From Chanos chanos (lineage: Eukaryota > Chordata > Actinopteri > Gonorynchiformes > Chanidae), in NCBI RefSeq assembly GCF_902362185.1, contig NC_044509.1, forward strand, positions 6,814,947 through 6,878,946: a stretch of 64,000 nucleotides of DNA. The letters are read 5' to 3'. The stretch's first letter is position 1; the number at the start of each line of letters is the position of its first letter. Below, in pieces: positions 56,901 through 64,000 of this stretch. A program made the position numbers and the translations under genes. The notes below the pieces were generated by a model that saw nothing but the letters and a program-made list of their open reading frames with translations, was not told the origin of the DNA and made no database searches.

Positions 56901-57091
56901 AGGCTTATATTTTCTCCACACCTTTTGTGATAAAAAAAATGAAAAAAAGCGAAGCATCAGTCACAGTCCTTTGCTGTGAGTTACGTTGTCATTATTGGTC
57001 AGAGAAACCATGAAAGACTCACCCTCTGGACTCTTCCGTCAACATCAAGGTAGACTGTTTTTGGGGCGTACGACGAGGAACTTGACCCCAT
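50942..57091 (-). CDS. pde9a: High-affinity cGMP-specific 3',5'-cyclic phosphodiesterase 9A
   Basis: Eighteen coding exons on the minus strand, 5' to 3': 57023-57091, 55742-55812, 55549-55626, 55388-55431, 55221-55275, 54576-54646, 54386-54473, 54129-54210, 53941-54015, 53578-53664, 53352-53456, 53080-53162, 52617-52773, 52367-52480, 52074-52178, 51736-51864, 51294-51389, 50942-50992. All are in phase: 519 residues, close to human PDE9A2. The start [20 protein letters not shown] matches the family. The catalytic domain shows metal ligands in [19 protein letters not shown] and [10 protein letters not shown], and the purine-binding Gln in TAQIGFIKF. It hydrolyses cGMP. There is no GAF or transmembrane domain, as is typical. 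A non-coding 5' exon ending at 57461 (good donor) may splice to the acceptor at 57173. It could be a PDE9A ohnolog rather than the strict orthologue. Confidence 0.96.
54748..54929. mobile_element. Foldback MITE, copy 3
   Basis: The ends TTCCAGAAAGTGGGTTTAG and CTAAACCCACTTTCTGGAA are perfect inverted repeats, and the centre has GCTTCATTCTCCTAGC. It lies in a pde9a intron and is of the same family as 22250-22386 and 48434-48657. Confidence 0.9.
54963..55192 (-). mobile_element. tRNA-derived fish SINE, copy 3
   Basis: On the minus strand the head GCAGCCGTGGAGTAGAGG is followed by diverged body motifs (CAAGGCACTTAACCC, TTAAATGCAG), a (GT)n stretch and a 3' tail of TTTACA repeats. It sits 34 bp beyond the foldback element, in the same pde9a intron. 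Confidence 0.85.
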
Positions 57092-59069
57092 GGCAACCTT
57101 CTCCTGGCTCCTGAAATAGTTAATGTCTCAGCAGCAATTTAACTAAAAGTTGGTGTCGCACTCAGCTTTGCTCCTGAAACAGTAAAGGAAAACACAAGGA
57201 AAATTAAACTGAAAATTCAACTCTGAGAGCAAGGCAAACTGTTCAAAATAAATAATATTATATAATATTATAATTTCCCCTCATTCTAAACAACATTTAA
57301 AACTGTGAACAGAAATATGTGAGAATTTAACAGATAAACATCCAACCAGAAGATTCATTTAAATAGGTTCATTCTAACCATGGATGCATCTTTCACCACT
57401 GTGCACAAATTCCTAGACAAACAAAAGTTGCCTTAAAAAACACAGATTCAACCTCCTTACCTGCGATGGTGCCATGCAAAAGCTTCCAAAGTAAGAGACG
57501 CCAGTCACGCTGTTGGAAACGCACAGAGCAATCAGCACAAGACCCTGGTAGGTGATTCGTCGCAGGGTCTTTAAGTATCACTCCCATTCTCTGCGGTTGC
57601 CAAGAAACTGTTACTACAGTGAAGTAGGCTGTACTCATCAGGTCATTCAAGGCGCTAAAGAGACCCAGATCTTCACTTTCCTTTGGCTCAAACAACGCGT
57701 ACGTTCTTACTCCACACTTCAGAGCTAATTATAAAGTCTTAATGTCGTGTCTAATCTTGTGTTTACAGCACCCGATCCCGTTTCAAGTCCTGCGGCATAA
57801 ACAGAGGTGACTTGAGGCGCCTTTGTTTTGAGGCGTGTGATAGCTTTTCGGCTTACTTTTGCGGTTAATGACTGTTTCGAGTATCTGAGAAGATTCATTC
57901 ATTCATTCATTCCATGGTTCATTTACTCATTTTTTTTCTTCCTTTGTTAGAAAACTAGGCACATTTGTGGTGTCTGCTGAGGCATTAATAGGACTTGGGT
58001 GACCTTGGCCTTCGCCTAATTCTACATTTCTGACATGGTCCTTGCTTTATAACACATGGCATTTGAATAGACTGCCACAAGAATTTTTGGGGCCAACCTA
58101 TGATCCACAAAAAAAAATAAAAAATACTCTCACTGGGTATCAATTATTACCAGAGGATATGCTTTAAAATACATCTTGTCCCACCAAACAACCGACTCTA
58201 GATCACCCCAAAATTTGGATGATTATGGGCAATGAGGTGGTTTAGATGTAACTCAAACTTTTTGTATCACAATGCAAACGTATTGTTTGGAGGCCCTAAG
58301 AAGTATCAGACTGAGAAGGTTTTAAATAAGTCTAAGATAAATATATAAGTTCCCTTAAATTTGTGAGTTGAAATGATATGAAATCATTCTTGGAAACAGA
58401 TCCACTCATAACACAGTCCAAAGACGGTCTAAGGAGCTCCATTTTGCAGTGATATATATTTATACATATTATACCCACCCCCATCAATCCAGCATATAAC
58501 AAGTCTCAAAACAATAACCGATTGTGTTTCAGAATGAAAACTGTTACAGAAGAATTGTTTACTTGAACCTATTTGAATTTCCTTCCATGTAATCTGCCCT
58601 TAAGTCCTACAAAACTGGTGTCCTTGTTTGGTCTGCATGTATATATCGGGGGGTGGGGGATTCGAGAGATTCTTGCTGTGGAAAATTGTGACACCAGTGC
58701 CAACAGACCGTCATTTTGGTTGATGACTTATCGCCTTGTGTACGTAAACACAGGGCCATGCTAATTGAGGTTGTGACATTAAAGACTTGACATCTTCGTG
58801 ACTGCTGACGTCAGTATTAACAAGCACCGTGACCCAAATCAGTATGAACTCTGGTGAAGCAGAGCACCTCCTCACACAACATAAAGAGCACACTTGAGTT
58901 TCTGAACACTTTGAAAATCCATGTTTAATCAACATGTTGACTTCATATAAACAGGCAGGAAAGTGTGCATGAGTGTAGGTTAAAAGCAAAGTTAATTTGT
59001 CCGCACACAATCAAAAATAAGATTGAAAAAAAAAAAAAAACAACAAAAAAAAACAAATTTGGAGGAATT
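57092..59069. other. Gap between pde9a start and slc37a2 3' end
   Basis: The first 0.6 kb probably holds pde9a 5'UTR exons (donor at 57460, acceptors near 57114 and 57174) and promoter. An (ATTC)n run is at 57894-57911. No other gene was recognised. Confidence 0.5.
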
Positions 59070-59075
59070 TTTATT
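59070..59075 (-). terminator. slc37a2: slc37a2 polyadenylation signal (candidate)
   Basis: A minus-strand AATAAA lies about 840 bp past the slc37a2 stop. The interval 59076-59911 would be the 3'UTR; it contains a C16 tract (59343-59356 region), a TTTC microsatellite at 59600-59642 and a T run near 59708-59727. Confidence 0.45.
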
Positions 59076-59911
59076 TTCATTTGAATACCTCTATTAGTCA
59101 TACTTATGATTCATCTACAGTTAACGCTGTGGAGAATGACTTTCCATCTTCTCATTGAATCTCAGCATCGTCTCAAGAGAACAAACACCATCTAACTAGA
59201 ATGAAAAAGACTCCCAGAGGGAATTTAACCACCACCAGGAAACTAAGTGTTGATAGGCACTTCGAGGAGTCTGGGATCCAGAGAGGACACCAGAGAGATA
59301 CCAACTGTCACGGGGCAAAGTCCACCTGACTGAGCACAACTGCCCCCCCCCCCCCCGGCCCCCGAAAAAAAACCCTGTGTGTTTGTAAACGTGTTGGTGC
59401 TGTTTTTCATTGCATGTGTTAGTGTCTGCTGGATGAGAGATGTAAATTGAATCTGGTGTAACCATAGAAACAGGTAATCAAAAAGATAAAAGAAAAACTT
59501 GCACCGGCGGGAAATTTTAATCATAAAAGAAATACGACTAGATAGAAATTGGTCTGTAAAACCATTGTTTAAAATGGAGGAGCTGAATGATTCTCTCTCG
59601 CTTTCTTTCTTTCTTTCTTTCTTTCTTTTCCTTCTTTCTTTTCTTTGTCAGATCCTGTGAGGTGTGCAGTCTGTTCCTCTTCCCTTCATCATGTCTCATC
59701 ATTCAGGGTTTTTTTTTTTTTTTTTTTCTGCCTTGAGCTCGAAGCTGGTTTTTGATTAGGATGAAAGTTCCTGGTTTCCATATTCATTTAAAACGCCCTG
59801 TGGGTATAAAGGCCTGTGTTTTGATAGGTCAGTCTTTGGTCCCTTTTTGGTCATTAAGCTGGTGATACTCCCTGCAGGTGTGAGGTTCTCTTTTTCCCCC
59901 CCAATGTCGCC

Positions 59912-61787
59912 TCAGATCTCTTTGAACCTGAAAGACGGGATTACATTTCAAATAAATGCGCTCTGCAAATATACATAATATTAAAATGATTCACCCGCTC
60001 TCTCAATAACCCCGACGCTTACACAACACAAGCCAAATAAACGGACAGGCTGACGATTTCATAAGAGGTGTTTCTGAATAGTGATGATATGTTACAAATA
60101 TATTACAAAGCAAATACTAATCTATTAATCCTGCCTCTTAAGCTGATCAGATCGAATTGCAGGTTTTATTTCAGGGTATATAGAGGTTATCGTCGTAAAC
60201 TGTTGTTTTTCTGTGTTGCTGCGGTAACCATAGCCATCTCAATAATGACACAGCATAGAGTAATGAAGGAGGCATTTTCCGCCTGAGTACGCAAGTCTCT
60301 CTCTCTCTCTCTCCTCAGAGGGGAATACATGGGACTAATCAAGATCACAGGTTACTCTTGATTCTAAAAATAGCACCAATAAAATCTTAGTTTCTCTTAA
60401 GAAAATAAGAAAGACCAGTAACTCAATGGTGACTCATGTTTTATCTACCTAATTATGTTATATTTGAGTTATATTTACCTGAGCACTGTTATTATGTACT
60501 ATTATCCAATTCACAAAATTAAGTTGTTTTTTTTTTCTACAGATGCTACTGGGCGCCCCTTTTCTTTAAAATGAGCTTGATTTTATATGACACTAATTTG
60601 TGAAACTGGGATGAGTAGTTATTATGTACAATTATCCACTTCAGAAAAGTAAGTTTATTTTTCTAAGGGAGCAACTGAATGCAGCTTGTCTCTAATGTGA
60701 GCCTGATTTTATAATCACACTTGTCTGTAAACCTGGGCTGGGGTAAAGAATAATTTCACTGTAAACTGTAAGCACGAATTTCATCATCCAACTTCATATA
60801 GGGCTGAGCATAATTTTGCAAGAACTTTGAACTAAATGAAACTCATTTAAGAGCCAAATGTATTCCTTGTTATTAGGATTACAATTTTAAATTATAACTG
60901 ATGATACATGTTAGTCAAACTGTAAAAGGCTACACGGATGGTACAATTCTTCTGTCCTCTGTTAATGTGACATCTTAAAGGAAGAAACATATTTTTCAGC
61001 AAAAGAAGTTCAACATATTGTATATTAAAAAACAAACACACACACACAAAAACTATGCAAAAAGATGCCTGTGAGGTAAATATTCTCACCCTCTTGGTCT
61101 AGTTGTGTAGCCACACCATCTTCTGACCTCTTTGTAAACCAGTCTGCACAGAAACTGGAGAGAAAGCAAAAGAAAGACATTTACATAACCTGCCATCTGA
61201 TTAAAAAAAAAAAAAAAAAAAAAAGGTTTAGTCCAATTAAGGAAACTAGTGACACCCTCACCAGACAAGCTAGTACATCTGCCGAAATAAGCATGTAGAA
61301 AACATTGTTCCAACCAGTGGGAGAGATCAGGCCAGCCAGCAGAGGTCCAAGAGCAGCACCTAGTGCAGAACAGTAGAACAACACATTAAATATCTGTACA
61401 AAAAAAAACTAAATTCACTTTACATACTCTAAAACAAAGGAAAGAGAAGTCATTCACAGGAAGAATGATTTAAACGGTTAATTATAATAATATTTAAGTA
61501 TATCGGTAGACAGAGTAAGAAAGTATTAGTATTAAAGCTGTAATAGTACACAATCTGTGACATAAAAAGCATAAAAACGTAAAACTTTTTTCCCTCCCAG
61601 GGTCAGACGCAGTGATGTACCTATAGATCCAGTGCCGTCGATGATGGCGGTGACTGTCGACAAAGCTCTGGCATTTCCTCTCAGACTCTCGTGAGTTCCC
61701 TACAGGACGAGAACATTTGACCATGAGGTGAAAGCTAATGTATGGCAAACGGCAATGGCAGATTGTTGGGTCGTGGGCAGAGCCTGG

Positions 61788-61829
<42 letters not shown>

Positions 61830-61986
61830 TGTGCGTGTGTGTGTGCGTGTGTGGCCTGACGGGCTTATGTGAACTCAGGCTTTTTGACTTACCAGGTCAG
61901 CTGACACAGCGGTGGTGATGAGGGCGTAGGGTCCGTTCACCAGCGCCCCACAAAACAGCAGCATGCCTGAGAGAGAGAGAGAGAAA

Positions 61987-62028
<42 letters not shown>

Positions 62029-62078
62029 GAGAGAGCAAGAGAAAGAGAGAGAGTGAGAGAGAGAGAAAGAAAGAGACA

Positions 62079-62123
<45 letters not shown>

Positions 62124-63935
62124 TAATAAGACTGTTTTACACTTCACTCTGATCAACATACAAGTCATGAGCACAAACACAAGGCCACTACGGATTCAAA
62201 GGATTGCTGCTGTATCTATTTCCTGTCAAGAAAACCCAAAGGACTGTACCAATATTCTCTAAAGTATAGAGTCAAGCATACTAGTGTATGGTTTGTGAGT
62301 CTTGAGTTTGGAAACACTGTCTTTGAGTAAACAAATTCACATACAATAAGCCAAGGCACTCGTCAAAGTCTGTCCTCACAATTAGCATGTTAAAATAAAT
62401 AAAATAAAAATAACAAAAACGACAAAAAAAAAAACCTCACCGGTGGTAGTTGCCAGTCCGTTCTGTCCAATCTTGTTGTACAGGAACAGCTTGGTGGGGG
62501 GGGGGGGGGGGAGAGAGAGAGAGAAACAAACACATTCATAAGCAGCAGGTCCACAGGAAAAAAAAAAAAAAAAAAAGGAAATTTGTTCATTTGCTGGCAC
62601 CGGGCGGTTGGTTTTTTTTCCGGCTGGTTTGCCAGGGGAACGCATATGATTTGAAAGGCTGTTCAAATCCCTCGGTAAACTTCAGGCCGTGGTGAGAAAA
62701 ACGTCTTCACAGCTCTGCAAACTGCTCGCATCTACGCTCGAATCGACCGCGGGCGGCGTTTTCTGGCAGCAAACCCGAGTTTTAGCAACTAGTCTAAAAA
62801 AACACTTCAGCACGCTCTCCAGAATTGTTTCAGAGACAACAGTTTTTACCTTTTAAGTTTTTTTTTTTATTCCTTTGTTAGATTCAACGTCAGTTAAAAT
62901 GGGCAATATACCTCCTATAGAGGACTTCTGATAGCATTGCATGGAAATGATAATGTTTAATAATAATATTAAATACAAAACAGGTTCAGCTCAGAGTAAA
63001 CGTTTAAATGCAGTTACTTGTATAGAGCTGTATTTGCATAAGTCCATTGTTTTAGGTCACTTGACATCGTCAGAGCCGTTAACCTAACTGTAAAAAAGAG
63101 CGGTAACTGAGAAGGTTCTTAAATGCATCTATCACATGAAGTCAGCAGTGACATGAGAGGACAACCGATACACTCTGGCATTTATAAATATACTCATGCC
63201 TTAGAAACACATGCAAACCAGCATCAGCCTGTAAAAGACGCCCTGTTCACCGGCAGTTTTGAAAGATACAGAGGATCGTCAATATTGTTAAGGTCGCTGT
63301 GGTTTAATTTGGTGAGAACCATTTGGCACAGCGAATAAACAGTGAGGATGTTTATGACAAAGCATGTAAATTAACGTGTTTCACTTCTGCTCTACGACAG
63401 GAAAAACCGCTTGAGAAACAGAATTTCAAGGCAGCACTGCTGGAGGTGACTCAGCTGGTGGCTTTGAGTGAAACACAGTGGAGTGCAAAGGGAAACTGTT
63501 GCTTTAAGTGAAGCCTGGACTCACCATAGGAGCAGCTACAATTAACATGACACAGCAGGTGGTGGCTCTGCCCCCGGTGTAGTCAGACACCAGGCCAGCC
63601 AGGATCCCGCCTGTAACCACATCACACACACACAGACAGAGACACACACACACACACACATTATACACTACTCCAATCAGCAGCTTCACTTTAGCCTCAC
63701 TGCTCAGTAACATTTAGGTAACATTTTAACGACAGGGCGACGTCATGAGCAAAAATGAATATTTCCAGATATTGGAATATTTCGTAAATCAAGTGAAAAA
63801 AAACGCTAATTCTGCCGATGCTTTCATAACAAGGATCCATAAGTTTATTTGCACGTTTCAGAAAGAGCTTACCCAGAATTCCGCCAACGTCAAACAATGT
63901 TGACAAGTCTCCTGCTTTCTTAGGATCAAAATGTG
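59912..63935 (-). CDS. slc37a2: Glucose-6-phosphate/phosphate exchanger SLC37A2, C-terminal half
   Basis: Exons on the minus strand, 5' to 3': 63873-63935, 63525-63610, 62441-62489, 61893-61966, 61621-61699, 61262-61359, 61090-61154, 59912-59927. They join in phase; the 5' exons are beyond the window edge. The protein is a major-facilitator-family sugar-phosphate antiporter of the ER membrane. Segments include STLFDVGGILGGILAGLVSD, YTGGRATTCC, NGPYALITTAVSADL, ALSTVTAIIDGTGSI and ISPTGWNNVFYMLISADVL. The ending CRLVYKEV..., with a 16-nt last exon giving GFKEI, resembles human SLC37A2 (GYKEI) more than SLC37A1. The acceptor of exon 62489 follows an unbroken C16 tract, and exon 61966 follows a long CT array. 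SLC37A1 is the main alternative. Confidence 0.93.
61795..61855. repeat. (GT)n microsatellite
   Basis: About 60 bp of GT with a few TC and GC interruptions in an slc37a2 intron. Confidence 0.93.
61968..62121. repeat. (GA)n microsatellite at a splice acceptor
   Basis: About 150 bp of GA with AAAG and GGGA interruptions. On the coding (minus) strand it is a CT array running straight into the CAG acceptor of the exon at 61966. Confidence 0.95.
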
Positions 63936-64000
63936 CTGAAAAAAGAAAAAAACAAAACAAAACAAAAAAAGTCTGAATGGATACACTGACAAAAAAACCA

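Noticed and set aside
61963-62262. Arg/Glu-rich plus-strand frame
   Set aside because: It is the antisense of a CT tract beside an slc37a2 exon.

Overview
This is vertebrate nuclear DNA, almost certainly from a ray-finned (teleost) fish. The genes are split into many short exons with GT-AG junctions, there are CA/GT and CT/GA microsatellites throughout, and three copies of a fish-type tRNA-derived SINE are present. The encoded proteins align best, from memory, to vertebrate families. No bacterial, organelle or viral gene content was seen, and the species cannot be named from this window.

Layout: (1) 1-12.1 kb, plus strand: the 3' half of arhgef12 (LARG; DH-PH RhoGEF), 19 exons ending at 9533, then a long 3'UTR. 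(2) 12.3-15.9 kb, minus: cenatac (CCDC84), complete, 10 exons, tail-to-tail with arhgef12. (3) 16.5-18.3 kb, minus: foxr1, 4 exons. (4) 19.1-20.6 kb, minus: upk2, 5 exons. (5) 23.7-33.0 kb, minus: pou2f3, 14 exons. (6) 37.0-42.4 kb, minus: oaf, 4 exons. (7) 50.9-57.1 kb, minus: pde9a-type phosphodiesterase, 18 exons. (8) 59.9-63.9 kb, minus: the 3' half of slc37a2, running off the right edge. Almost every exon set was joined by phase: each exon length and splice phase gives one continuous frame.

Non-coding content: a 164-bp U1 snRNA copy in an arhgef12 intron lying directly against a SINE; three copies of a palindromic foldback MITE, one nested in a larger terminal-inverted-repeat element; short tandem duplications; and many microsatellites, several abutting 3' splice sites. 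The largest gene-poor stretch is 42.5-49.5 kb.

The genes are not a functional operon. Their order mirrors two blocks of human 11q23 (UPK2-FOXR1-CENATAC and ARHGEF12-POU2F3-OAF), here fused, plus a PDE9A-SLC37A pair whose human counterpart (PDE9A-SLC37A1) sits on 21q22. I found no evidence of an undescribed biological system; the more interesting points are a tandemly triplicated splice acceptor in arhgef12, the U1-SINE junction, a GC-AG intron in foxr1, and the PDE9A/SLC37A2 linkage.
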